From Lachnospiraceae bacterium (GTDB taxonomy: Bacteria; Bacillota; Clostridia; Lachnospirales; Lachnospiraceae), in NCBI GenBank assembly GCA_022792535.1, contig JAAWBG010000095.1:1-64000 (forward strand): DNA of 64,000 nucleotides, written 5' to 3'. The translations under genes and the position numbers were made by a program. The notes under the pieces were generated by a model that saw only the letters and a program-made list of their open reading frames with translations, was not told where the DNA came from and ran no database searches. This document shows positions 1 to 7,027 of the stretch, one piece after another; positions within the stretch are counted from its first letter, which is position 1, and every line of letters starts with the position of its first letter.

Positions 1-65
1 TAATCTTCCCTGCTTTGGACTATAATAATATTCGGTATTGTTTTTCATAGCAGATAAATTATACC

Positions 66-115
66 AAAAAGAAAAGAACACCTCCAGGTTTTATTCCTGA
101 AAGTGTTCTTTTTTG
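66..115 (-). terminator. Intrinsic terminator of the secreted Gly-rich protein gene
   Basis: An inverted repeat with arms AAAAGAACAC and GTGTTCTTTT, extended by an inner CAGG/CCTG, is followed on the minus strand by a T-rich tract. It lies just past the stop of the gene ending at 154. Runs of A and T on both sides could make it bidirectional. The first ~65 bases of the window hold nothing I recognise. Confidence 0.75.
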
Positions 116-153
116 TTAAGAGACTTTTTTCACATCCCCTTATTTATTGTCAA

Positions 154-666
154 TTAATGATGTCTGCCGTGATGGCCGCCGCTATTGTGATGGTATCCTC
201 CATAATAGCCGTTCCCATAACCGTTTCCGTTTCCATAACCATTTCCGTAACCGCTTCCATCAGAAGCCGGAGCCTGGTTATTGTCTGAGGATGGCGCTGT
301 CGTATTGTCATATACCGTCTCATTTGAGGATGACGCTGAATTATCATATCCGCTGGGTGCCGCTTCATTGGTAGTTCCCGTTCCATTAGAAGCCGCTGTT
401 TCATTGGGATACTGGGGATAAATACAATTATTTCTGTGAACCTGATTTCCTGTACAGGATGTTTGATTCGTATTTGCCGGCGCAATATTTTCTATCCTAT
501 TATAAAGAGCGTCTGCAATACAATGATTAGAGTTATAATGATGTCCGTAAGTATGCTTTCCTCTCATATCACAAAAGGCAAGATTGCTGTTTCCCATTCC
601 ATATGTGGTAGTTCCTCCAACCACAAAAGCCATTGCAAATGCCGCTAAAACCACTGCTTTTTTCAT
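154..666 (-). CDS. Small secreted Gly/Asn/His-rich protein
   Basis: The product has about 170 residues. The start is the ATG of MKKAVVLAAF, because a GGAGG sits 8 bases upstream; a longer in-frame reading has no such site. Residues 1-24 form a signal peptide ending near GGTTTYG. The mature part has four cysteines, then an Asn/Ser/Thr-rich stretch, then tandem GYGNGNGYGNGYYGG-type repeats and a His-rich tail (HHNSGGHHGRHH). The tail could bind metal, but this is inference from composition. I do not recognise a family. The gene is monocistronic with its own terminator. Confidence 0.7.
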   Translation of the reverse strand: MKKAVVLAAFAMAFVVGGTTTYGMGNSNLAFCDMRGKHTYGHHYNSNHCIADALYNRIENIAPANTNQTSCTGNQVHRNNCIYPQYPNETAASNGTGTTNEAAPSGYDNSASSSNETVYDNTTAPSSDNNQAPASDGSGYGNGYGNGNGYGNGYYGGYHHNSGGHHGRHH

Positions 667-808
667 TTCATCCACCTCCGCAACTATTTTTACTAAATAT
701 ATTTTCTTCTGTCGTTTTCTTCTGGTCATTGTTAGCTTCATTCTATCATGCAGTTATATACTTTTCAAGGGAATTATCATATATTTTCCACTATAATTAA
801 GAAATTTC

Positions 809-1261
809 TTATTCTTTTGTACCCATTGCATATTCTTTAAAAAATCTACTTAAATTCTGCAGAGCTTGAACTAAAATTTCCGTCTGCTCTCCATCCAGAC
901 CTTCCAAAGTTGCCTGAATCATTTCATGATGAAATTTTTCATGATGATCATAAGCTCTTTCTCCTTTTTTCGAGAGAGAGATTAAAACTACCCGGCGGTC
1001 TTCCTCACTGCGGGCCCGGTTAACATAACCTTTTTTTACCAGATTATTGATGGCAATGGTCAAAGTTCCCACTGTCACAGACAACAATTTTGCAACGGCA
1101 GACATATTTTTTGCTTCATCTTTCCCAATTGCCTCTATAATGTGCATATCATTATTGGAAATATCCTTAAATTCTTCCGTTATGATTGCTTTTTCTTCTA
1201 TATCCATAATCTCATTAAAAAGTTTTACTAAAACTTCATTAATTGTACTATAACCATCCAC
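809..1261 (-). CDS. MarR-family winged-helix transcriptional regulator
   Basis: This 150-residue protein has the normal MarR length. The winged-helix core is visible: a recognition region around AKLLSVTVGTLTIAINNLVKKGYVNR (about residues 57-82) and the wing signature SEEDRRVVLISLSKKG (about 85-101). Flanking helices would form the dimer interface. MarR proteins usually repress a neighbouring gene and respond to small ligands. Here no obvious target is co-oriented: upstream is a ~480-bp repeat-filled gap, and the downstream gene is the secreted Gly-rich protein. Ligand and targets cannot be read from the sequence. Confidence 0.9.
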   Translation of the reverse strand: MDGYSTINEVLVKLFNEIMDIEEKAIITEEFKDISNNDMHIIEAIGKDEAKNMSAVAKLLSVTVGTLTIAINNLVKKGYVNRARSEEDRRVVLISLSKKGERAYDHHEKFHHEMIQATLEGLDGEQTEILVQALQNLSRFFKEYAMGTKE

Positions 1262-1282
1262 CAGGACATCTTTCTCCTTTGC

Positions 1283-1431
1283 TAATAATAATACTATTAT
1301 GATTAAGGTGTCAAAAGCGCCTTTGGCGTTACACTCTATACCATATATTGCTATTGCAAGCTTGCTTACACATCAATATATGGTATAGAGTGGGTGCGAC
1401 GCACCCTTTTGACGCCTTAATTATTATTATA
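1283..1431. repeat. Cruciform repeat, copy R1
   Basis: About 149 bp with four arms. The outer stem pairs 1302-1317 with 1406-1421 over 16 bp. Two side hairpins are GCGCC-TTT-GGCG (from 1318) and GGGTGC-GAC-GCACCC (1392-1406). An 18-bp central stem pairs 1333-1350 with 1374-1391, and its loop contains GCAAGCTTGC. A second full copy lies at 22402-22539, with compensatory differences in the outer and central stems. A collapsed copy is at 6865-6926 and a lone right arm at 1623-1641. Function unknown. Confidence 0.85.
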
Positions 1432-1562
1432 CAATAGATTAAAAAAATTGTCATTATCTATTTTTTCTGAAAATATCTATTTTATATTATGTCCCAAAGG
1501 AAAATTTAAAGTATTTTTTATAAGTTTACAATATTTTAATTGTGTGCGCCTCTCTATCTTTT

Positions 1563-1619
1563 CTTCTATAAGAAAGATACTTTCACATTTTAACGTGACA
1601 AGGTCTTTCCCATAGAATA
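1563..1619. repeat. Mosaic repeat, module C (locus 1)
   Basis: This is one copy of the ~57-bp module with core ACTTTCAC-N6-8-GTGACAAGGTCTTTCC, bounded by CTATAAGAAA and TTTCCCATAGAA. Other copies are at about 6282, 12910, 20046 and 30504. The ends are inverted relative to each other, so the module can fold into a hairpin. The rest of the 1262-1741 gap holds the cruciform repeat and the terminator listed separately. Confidence 0.75.
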
Positions 1620-1646
1620 GCTTTTGACGCCCTAATCCCATAGAAT

Positions 1647-1703
1647 GAAAAAGGGATTATTGCAAAATGCTGCCATTCTACAATAACCTCTTTTTCATAT
1701 AAC
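1647..1703 (-). terminator. Terminator of the SGNH hydrolase gene
   Basis: A long stem pairs AAAAAGGGATTATTG with CAATAACCTCTTTTT around a loop containing AATG-CTGC-CATT, with T runs on the minus strand. It lies ~40 bp beyond the stop at 1742. Just left of it (1623-1641) is a stranded right arm of the cruciform repeat (CTTTTGACGCCCTAAT). Confidence 0.75.
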
Positions 1704-1741
1704 ATTTATTCTAAGACAAATTTCTCTAAACTAAAAATATT

Positions 1742-2389
1742 TTACAACATTTTCTTTACAATCTTCGCAATCTCATGACCTAAGATTTCATGCTGGTCTG
1801 CCTGCAGATGAAGACCGTCTTCCTTGCTGCTTTCAATCACAGTTCCCGCATCAAAATATTCCACACCATAAGTCTTTGCCACTCCCTGGAAAAATGGAGG
1901 CATTTTTTTAGATTTTTCTACATTTCCCTCAAACATATGAGCGAAAACACCATTTTCAACATGGCCAAGAGGCGGCGGACAGATTAAAAGGACTTTTGGC
2001 CCTGCCGGATTGAAGGCTCCTGCCTGATGAAGGGTTTTATCCACAATAATTCCCACTCCATTGGCAATATCCTGAGCAGATACGGTATAGCGGCATTTCA
2101 GGTCGTTGGTTCCCACCATAATAATTACCAGATCAAGAGGCGCATGGCTGTCCAGACAGGGAATAATCTGATCTTTTCCACAGCGGTATTCTTCAATAGG
2201 ATCATTCCAAACACTGGTTCTGCCATTCAATCCTTCTGGAATTACAAGATAATCTTCTCCCAGATCCTTCTGCAGTACTCCTGACCATCTTGTCTCATCA
2301 TCCCATCTCTGTAATGGAGAAACAAGGTCGTTGCAGGGGTTCCAGCCCCAAGTATTAGAATCCCCAAAAATCATAATTCTTTTTTTCAT
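1742..2389 (-). CDS. SGNH/GDSL-family hydrolase (esterase-like)
   Basis: The 215-residue protein has the SGNH blocks in order: GDSNTWG with nucleophile Ser11, a Gly in the NGRTS segment (about 55-59), GTND with Asn95, and DGLHL with Asp191 and His194 as the acid/base pair. There is no signal peptide, so it is cytoplasmic. The family deacylates or de-esterifies varied substrates including acetylated sugars; the substrate is not evident. It lies 56 bp downstream of the glycerol-kinase-like gene on the same strand and could be cotranscribed. Confidence 0.88.
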   Translation of the reverse strand: MKKRIMIFGDSNTWGWNPCNDLVSPLQRWDDETRWSGVLQKDLGEDYLVIPEGLNGRTSVWNDPIEEYRCGKDQIIPCLDSHAPLDLVIIMVGTNDLKCRYTVSAQDIANGVGIIVDKTLHQAGAFNPAGPKVLLICPPPLGHVENGVFAHMFEGNVEKSKKMPPFFQGVAKTYGVEYFDAGTVIESSKEDGLHLQADQHEILGHEIAKIVKKML

Positions 2390-2445
2390 TGTACATTTCC
2401 TCCTTAAATGTTTTATGAATTTATAATAAAATTTTATTGAAACCT

Positions 2446-3936
2446 TTATTTTAACCAGCCGCCGGCTCTCTCAATGGCTTTCTTCCACATGGCAATCTGA
2501 TCCTGCCGCTGAGTGTCTGTTATTGTGGGTTCAAAAGATTTCTCTACCCGCCAGAACTCTGCAACCTGATCAATGGAATCCCAATATCCTGCTGCCAGAC
2601 CTGCCATATAGACGCCGCCCAGACAGGTAGTCTCTGTGATTTCCGGACGTTCTACCGGCACTCCTAAAATATCTGCCTGAAATTGCAACATAAAATCGCT
2701 TTTTGCTCCTCCGCCATCAGCCCGAAGTCTTGTCAGCTTCATCCCTGATTTTCTTTCCAGCATTTCAAAAGAATCCCGCACCTGAAACGCCATGGATTCC
2801 AGGGCCGCCCTTGCAACATGGCGTTTATCTGCTCCCCGGGACAAACCAATAATGGTTCCTCTGGCATAAGAATCATAATAAGGCGCTCCAAGTCCTACAA
2901 AAGCGGGCACAAAATAAACCCCCATATTACTTTCTGCCTGAAGGGCCAATTTTTCTGCTTCTTCCGCGCTTTGGATCATTCCGATTCCATCCCTCAGCCA
3001 TTGAATCACTGCGCCAGATACATCTGCCATTCCTTCCAATCCATAACTTACCAGATCATCTTTTGTATAGATTACCGGGGAAAAGATTCCGTCAGAAGGA
3101 GCAATATAACGATCTCCTGTATTCATTACGATAAAAGAACCTGTTCCATATGTATTTTTCGCGGTCCCTGGTTTCAGGCAGCCTTGTCCGATGGCTGCTG
3201 CCTGCTGGTCTCCCAGAATTCCGCCAATGGGAACGGATGCTCCGAAAAATTGCGCCGGCTCTGTATATCCATATATTTCACTGGACTTTCTGATCTCAGG
3301 CAGAATATGTCTCGGAATGTTTAACACCTTTAAAATTTCTGCATCATAGTCCAAAGTTTCTGCATTCTGCAGAAGCGTGACCGAATTGTTAGAGGGCTCT
3401 GTGATATGTACCTTACCTTCCGTTAACTTCCAGACCATCCAAGTGTCAATCGTTCCATAAATGAGATCTCCTTCTTCCAGCCCGTGACGAATCTCCTCCC
3501 TATTTTCCATCAACCAGGCAATTTTGGTAGCTGCGTCATTAGGCACTAAAATCATACCTGTACGTCTGACAAAATTTTCTCCATCCAATGCTTTTAGACG
3601 TTCACAGATAGGCAGGGTTCTTCTATCCTGCCAGACTATAGCCCTGCAGGCAGGAATTCCTGTCTTCTTATCCCAAATCACCGTAGTCTCTCTTTGATTT
3701 GCAATTCCAATAGAAGCAATCTGCTCCGGTTTAATATTTCCCTTTTTCAAAGCTTCCGCCGCCATCTTCAGCGTAATATCATAAATTTCCTGGGCGTCGT
3801 GTTCCACCCATCCGTCCTGAGGAAAATACTGTGGAAATTCACTGTAAGCAGAAGCCATCTCCTGACTCTTCCGATCAAAGATCATTGCCCTCGTTCCCGT
3901 TGTCCCAATATCAAATCCCAATACATACTTTTCCAT
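2446..3936 (-). CDS. glpK: Glycerol kinase-like FGGY carbohydrate kinase
   Basis: The 496-residue protein has the usual GlpK length and GlpK signatures throughout: FDIGTTGTR (phosphate 1), NQRETTVIWDKKTG, IVWQDRRT, LGDQQAA (catalytic Asp243), and an LGAPYYDSYARG and DGGGAKSDFMLQF C-terminal domain. Of the E. coli glycerol contacts, Arg82, Glu83, Trp102, Asp243 and Phe268 are kept. The Tyr of the DPYFSGTK motif is replaced (VPNDAATK, Asn133), and the ASRT motif reads NSVT. The HPr-phosphorylated His of low-GC GlpKs (YHFYG) reads AQFFG, so PTS control at that site is unlikely. It probably phosphorylates glycerol or a related polyol. A GlpP gene lies upstream. Confidence 0.85.
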   Translation of the reverse strand: MEKYVLGFDIGTTGTRAMIFDRKSQEMASAYSEFPQYFPQDGWVEHDAQEIYDITLKMAAEALKKGNIKPEQIASIGIANQRETTVIWDKKTGIPACRAIVWQDRRTLPICERLKALDGENFVRRTGMILVPNDAATKIAWLMENREEIRHGLEEGDLIYGTIDTWMVWKLTEGKVHITEPSNNSVTLLQNAETLDYDAEILKVLNIPRHILPEIRKSSEIYGYTEPAQFFGASVPIGGILGDQQAAAIGQGCLKPGTAKNTYGTGSFIVMNTGDRYIAPSDGIFSPVIYTKDDLVSYGLEGMADVSGAVIQWLRDGIGMIQSAEEAEKLALQAESNMGVYFVPAFVGLGAPYYDSYARGTIIGLSRGADKRHVARAALESMAFQVRDSFEMLERKSGMKLTRLRADGGGAKSDFMLQFQADILGVPVERPEITETTCLGGVYMAGLAAGYWDSIDQVAEFWRVEKSFEPTITDTQRQDQIAMWKKAIERAGGWLK

Positions 3937-3953
3937 CTTTTACCTCCATAATT

Positions 3954-5495
3954 TTATTGATTTTTATACACAATTTTTCCTTCCTTTACCGTCATTTCCA
4001 CTTGTATGTCTTTTATTTTTTCTTGATGAACCTGATAAGGGCTGTCTGATAAAATCACAAGATCTCCCATTTTTCCCGGTTCTATGGAACCCTTTTTCTC
4101 TTCTTCAAAAGCGCTGTAGGCCCCGTTTATTGTAAACATCCGCAGGGCCTGATCTATCCTTACCCTGTGCTCTGGATAGGGATGATTCACTGCAGCATGA
4201 ATGCCCAACAGAGGGTCCATAGGCGTAACGCTGGAATCTGATCCTCCTGCCGTCACAATTCCATATTCTACAAATTTTTGAAGGGGATATGCCTTTCTCT
4301 CCCGTTCTTTCCCTACACGGATCTGATACACACTCCCTTCTCCTCCTCTCAGATAAGAAAAGGATGGTTGGGTAGAGATAATAATCCCATATTTCGCTGC
4401 CCGCTGAATATCCCGGTCGTCACAAAATCCAAAATGCTCGATTCGAAATCTTGCATCTTTCCAGGGACATTTCTTCTGGGCCTTTTCATAACAATCTAAA
4501 ATTTGTCTGATTGCTTTCTGGCCAATAGCATGAAAACCACACTGCAGATGATCTTTAAAAGCCTTTTCCATAAATTCCACCAAAAATTCATCGGTATAAT
4601 AAAGTTTTCCGCAGGTATCACCTTTATCTTCATATGGCTCGTCAAAAGCCGCTGTCCGGGAACCAATGGAACCATCCGATAAAATATCCGTACCTATTCT
4701 GGAAAGACCCATTTTCTTTACTTTCTCAATTTCTAAGGTATCCCAGTAAAGAACAAAATCTATCTTTGTTTCCTGATCTTCCAGAAAAACATCAACATCT
4801 TTATCTGAAAACATCTCGCCGCCTTCCATAGCGTGAATTGTGGTAATTCCTTTTTTCACAGCCTCTTCCTGTACATTTTCCAGAGCTTTTTTTCTCTGTT
4901 CTTTTGTCATGGAATCATTGAAATACCGCCTTGCCATACTGTTGGCAGCCTCATGCATTCTGCCGTCCGGCTGTTCTTCTTCATTTCTGCCAATCCCTCC
5001 CTCTGTGCCCTGATATCCAATTTCTTCATAAGCCTTCTGGTTCACCACCGTATAATGCAAGCCTCGATCAATCAAATATACCCCTCGTTCTGGAAATGCA
5101 TCTGTCAATTCCTGCAGAGAAGGCGGCCTCTTCTCTGCAAGCCTTGATTCGTCCAATCTTACGCCGCAGATCCAACCCTTTTCTCCTTGTGTCTCTTCCC
5201 TTTTTAGTGTTCTTATCACATCTTCCACTGACTCACATTGATAGAGATCTGCACCCAGAGAAGCCATTCCAGTTCCTATCACATGTACATGACAGTCATG
5301 GAAACCCGGCAATACTGTTTTGCCCTGAAGATCTTCCACTGGAACTTTCTGCCCTTCCGCAACAATTCTTATCTCCCTAGAATTTCCTACCATTGCAATT
5401 TTACCTTGTCTAATGAGAAGTCCCTCTGCCCTGGTATCCTGCTGATCCATCGTGATGACATTTCCATTGACGAATGCTATGCTTTCTCCCTCCAT
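3954..5495 (-). CDS. YtcJ-like amidohydrolase (amidohydrolase family 3)
   Basis: This 513-residue metal-dependent hydrolase has the family architecture: a small N-terminal beta domain (VNGNVITMD...QGKIAMVG), the HxH metal motif in VLPGFHDCHVHVIG (about residues 65-75), a TIM barrel with RIEHFGF and GGSDSSVTPMDPLLG (distal Asp), and a C-terminal beta segment EKKGSIEPGKMGDLVIL. YtcJ-like enzymes hydrolyse amide or carbamate bonds; the substrate cannot be predicted. It starts 152 bp after glpP, with a MITE copy in between, and ends 17 bp before glpK, implying cotranscription with the kinase. Confidence 0.88.
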   Translation of the reverse strand: MEGESIAFVNGNVITMDQQDTRAEGLLIRQGKIAMVGNSREIRIVAEGQKVPVEDLQGKTVLPGFHDCHVHVIGTGMASLGADLYQCESVEDVIRTLKREETQGEKGWICGVRLDESRLAEKRPPSLQELTDAFPERGVYLIDRGLHYTVVNQKAYEEIGYQGTEGGIGRNEEEQPDGRMHEAANSMARRYFNDSMTKEQRKKALENVQEEAVKKGITTIHAMEGGEMFSDKDVDVFLEDQETKIDFVLYWDTLEIEKVKKMGLSRIGTDILSDGSIGSRTAAFDEPYEDKGDTCGKLYYTDEFLVEFMEKAFKDHLQCGFHAIGQKAIRQILDCYEKAQKKCPWKDARFRIEHFGFCDDRDIQRAAKYGIIISTQPSFSYLRGGEGSVYQIRVGKERERKAYPLQKFVEYGIVTAGGSDSSVTPMDPLLGIHAAVNHPYPEHRVRIDQALRMFTINGAYSAFEEEKKGSIEPGKMGDLVILSDSPYQVHQEKIKDIQVEMTVKEGKIVYKNQ

Positions 5496-5526
5496 ATTTT
5501 TCTCCTTTCCTTTACCTCATACTTTT

Positions 5527-5643
5527 TAAGTAATTGCGAAACTGCCTAATGATCAAAATTTCATGTACAATTACCACAGTTTCTCTCAAATATTTTGAAT
5601 GGTACATGAAATTTGGAAAAGTATTGAATTTCGCAGTTGCCTA
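5527..5643. mobile_element. MITE-like element, internally deleted copy (M1)
   Basis: 117 bp with inverted ends (TAAGTAATTGCGAAACTGCC... and ...TTCGCAGTTGCCTA) and subterminal AAATTTCATGTAC/GTACATGAAATTT. It matches the outer parts of the 286-bp element at 59194-59479, in opposite orientation, but lacks its core. It is flanked by 13-bp direct repeats, ACCTCATACTTTT (5514-5526) and ACCTCATATTTTT (5644-5656), with one mismatch. The right-hand repeat contains the glpP stop codon. The inverted ends can form a long hairpin between glpP and the amidohydrolase gene. Confidence 0.8.
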
Positions 5644-5646
5644 ACC

Positions 5647-6228
5647 TCATATTTTTTCATACTGTTCTAAAATATTTTTATCTGTGACGGCACAGGCCCG
5701 AACGCCCAGCCCCAAAACATGATCAATAATCTCTCTGCTCATCCCCAATCCTCCTGCCATAATAGGAATTTGTGTATTTTCCTGAAGTATTTCATAGATA
5801 CTGTCAGGAATAGTCATAGGCATGGCAATCACTGCATCTGGTTTATTTGTATGCATATTCTGAAGAGTAACAGCCACTGAAGAAGAATCTACCAAAAAGG
5901 TACCTAGAACAGAATGGATTCCTTCTTCTTTTATCATTCGAATATTCTGGGATTTCATAGTGATCAGAGAATCTACCCCTATCCGTCTCAGATAATGAAT
6001 CCCCGACTTGTCTTTTGAAATTCCTTTGATGGAATCCAGATGGACCATAGCTGATTTTTCATATTTGTGAATATGAGCAATCATCTTGCCAATGGTATTG
6101 ATATCCCCCATTTTTAACATAATACAGGAAAAAGAACACCTCTCCACCGCATATTTTAATTGTTCTACTGTTGATACAGATGGAATCATTCTATCTTCTC
6201 TTAACAATTCTTCTAACTTATTTTTCAT
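5647..6228 (-). CDS. glpP: GlpP-family glycerol-3-phosphate-responsive antiterminator
   Basis: The protein has 193 residues from the ATG of MKNKLEELL; GTAGGAGG lies a few bases upstream and the longer reading has no site. GlpP hallmarks are visible: the phosphate-barrel-like core with VHLDSIKGISKDKSGIHYL, LITMKSQNI, PDAVIAMP and PIMAGGLG. In Bacillus, GlpP with glycerol-3-phosphate prevents termination in the leaders of glp mRNAs. The kinase-like gene two positions downstream fits that role. I see no classical GlpP leader terminator before the amidohydrolase/kinase genes; a MITE hairpin occupies that place. Confidence 0.9.
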   Translation of the reverse strand: MKNKLEELLREDRMIPSVSTVEQLKYAVERCSFSCIMLKMGDINTIGKMIAHIHKYEKSAMVHLDSIKGISKDKSGIHYLRRIGVDSLITMKSQNIRMIKEEGIHSVLGTFLVDSSSVAVTLQNMHTNKPDAVIAMPMTIPDSIYEILQENTQIPIMAGGLGMSREIIDHVLGLGVRACAVTDKNILEQYEKI

Positions 6229-6281
6229 ATTTCCTCCTACTGTTAGAATACCTTTCATAAAGCAAGGGAATCATCGTTTTT

Positions 6282-6666
6282 ATCTTATCGAAAGGCACTT
6301 TCACTTTTTAGTGTGACAAGGTCTTTCCTATAGAAGAACAAAGCGGACAAGTCCACTTCAACTCCCTGAATCCCTCAATTTTGAGGGACTTGGCTGGTTT
6401 GTCGCGCCGAGTGCAGTCGCTTTAGCGACATATTCCTTTTGCACGAGTGCGCATATTATTTTTATCTTATAGGAAATCCGAAGGAATTTCCTATAAGATA
6501 AAAAAGCGGACAGGTCCGCTTCAACTCCCTGAATCCCTCAATTTTGAGGGACTTGGCTGGTTTGTCGCGCCGAGTGCAGTCGCTTTAGCGACATATTCCT
6601 TTTGCACGAGTGCGCATATTATTTTTATCTTATAGGAAATCCGAAGGAATTTCCCATAAGATAAAA
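6282..6666. repeat. Mosaic repeat locus 2: modules C-B-D-B-D with a 163-bp tandem duplication
   Basis: Module C (about 6282-6335) is followed by two near-identical 163-bp units (6341-6503 and 6504-6666), each module B plus module D. B carries hairpins CCCTCAATTTTGAGGG, GTCGCTTTAGCGAC and GCGCCGAGTGC...GCACGAGTGCGC. D is the palindrome CTTATAGGAAA-TCCGAAGGA-TTTCCTATAAG. The second D has TTTCCCATAAG. The 6229-7027 gap contains no credible gene; small open frames here are repeat-derived. Confidence 0.85.
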
Positions 6667-6669
6667 AAG

Positions 6670-6724
6670 TCTACAAAATATAACACCAAACCACACTTTC
6701 TTTTGGTACTATATTCTGTAGACA
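6670..6724. repeat. Imperfect ~22-bp-arm palindrome
   Basis: Arms GTCTACA-AATATA-ACCAAA and TTTGGT-TATATT-TGTAGAC enclose a ~10-base loop. It follows directly after the mosaic repeat. It could be the end of another decayed element or an RNA hairpin; no T tract makes it a convincing terminator. Confidence 0.5.
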
Positions 6725-6864
6725 ACTCATTCACTCATGTCTTTTATTTGTATTTAGCATAACAAATCTATGATTTATTGTCAAGATTTTTTTATTTTAT
6801 ACAATTTTATATCCAACCTCCGTCCTGAAGCTTCTAGAGGGTGGGAATTATTTTTCAGATACCT

Positions 6865-6926
6865 TCCAGGATTAGGGTTTCAAAAGCACCTTTGACGCAC
6901 CCCTTTGACGCTTTAATCCTTCTAGG
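6865..6926. repeat. Cruciform repeat, collapsed copy R3
   Basis: Only the outer arms (GGATTAGGGTTTCAAAAG and CTTTGACGCTTTAATCC) and remnants of the two side hairpins remain; the central stem has been deleted precisely between them. It is recognisable by comparison with R1 and R2. Confidence 0.7.
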
Positions 6927-6953
6927 TAAATGAAACTATTCAATTTAATCATA

Positions 6954-6977
6954 ACTTATGTTATGCTAAACATAAGT
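6954..6977. promoter_or_regulatory. Perfect 9-bp inverted repeat, candidate operator
   Basis: ACTTATGTT-N6-AACATAAGT lies 50-75 bp upstream of the transglutaminase-like gene, where a dimeric regulator would sit. A 12-base piece of the same sequence (TTTAGCATAACA) recurs around 6755. The regulator is unknown. Confidence 0.45.
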
Positions 6978-7027
6978 ACCAATTTTTTGGAACAGCTATA
7001 AAAATTGTAAAAACAGGGAGGAAACGT

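Noticed and set aside
154-741. Longer 195-codon version of the secreted Gly-rich protein
   Set aside because: The internal ATG has GGAGG at the right distance and begins a proper signal peptide; the extension is basic and would bury it.
1291-1431. CRISPR-like or MarR-operator interpretation of the cruciform repeat
   Set aside because: There is one copy per locus with no spacers, and the folded arms and distant second copy fit a dispersed repeat better than an operator.
6447-6635. Small open frames in mosaic repeats (also at 12733, 12894 and 40893-41132)
   Set aside because: They recur only because the repeat sequence recurs; stems and not codons are conserved between copies.
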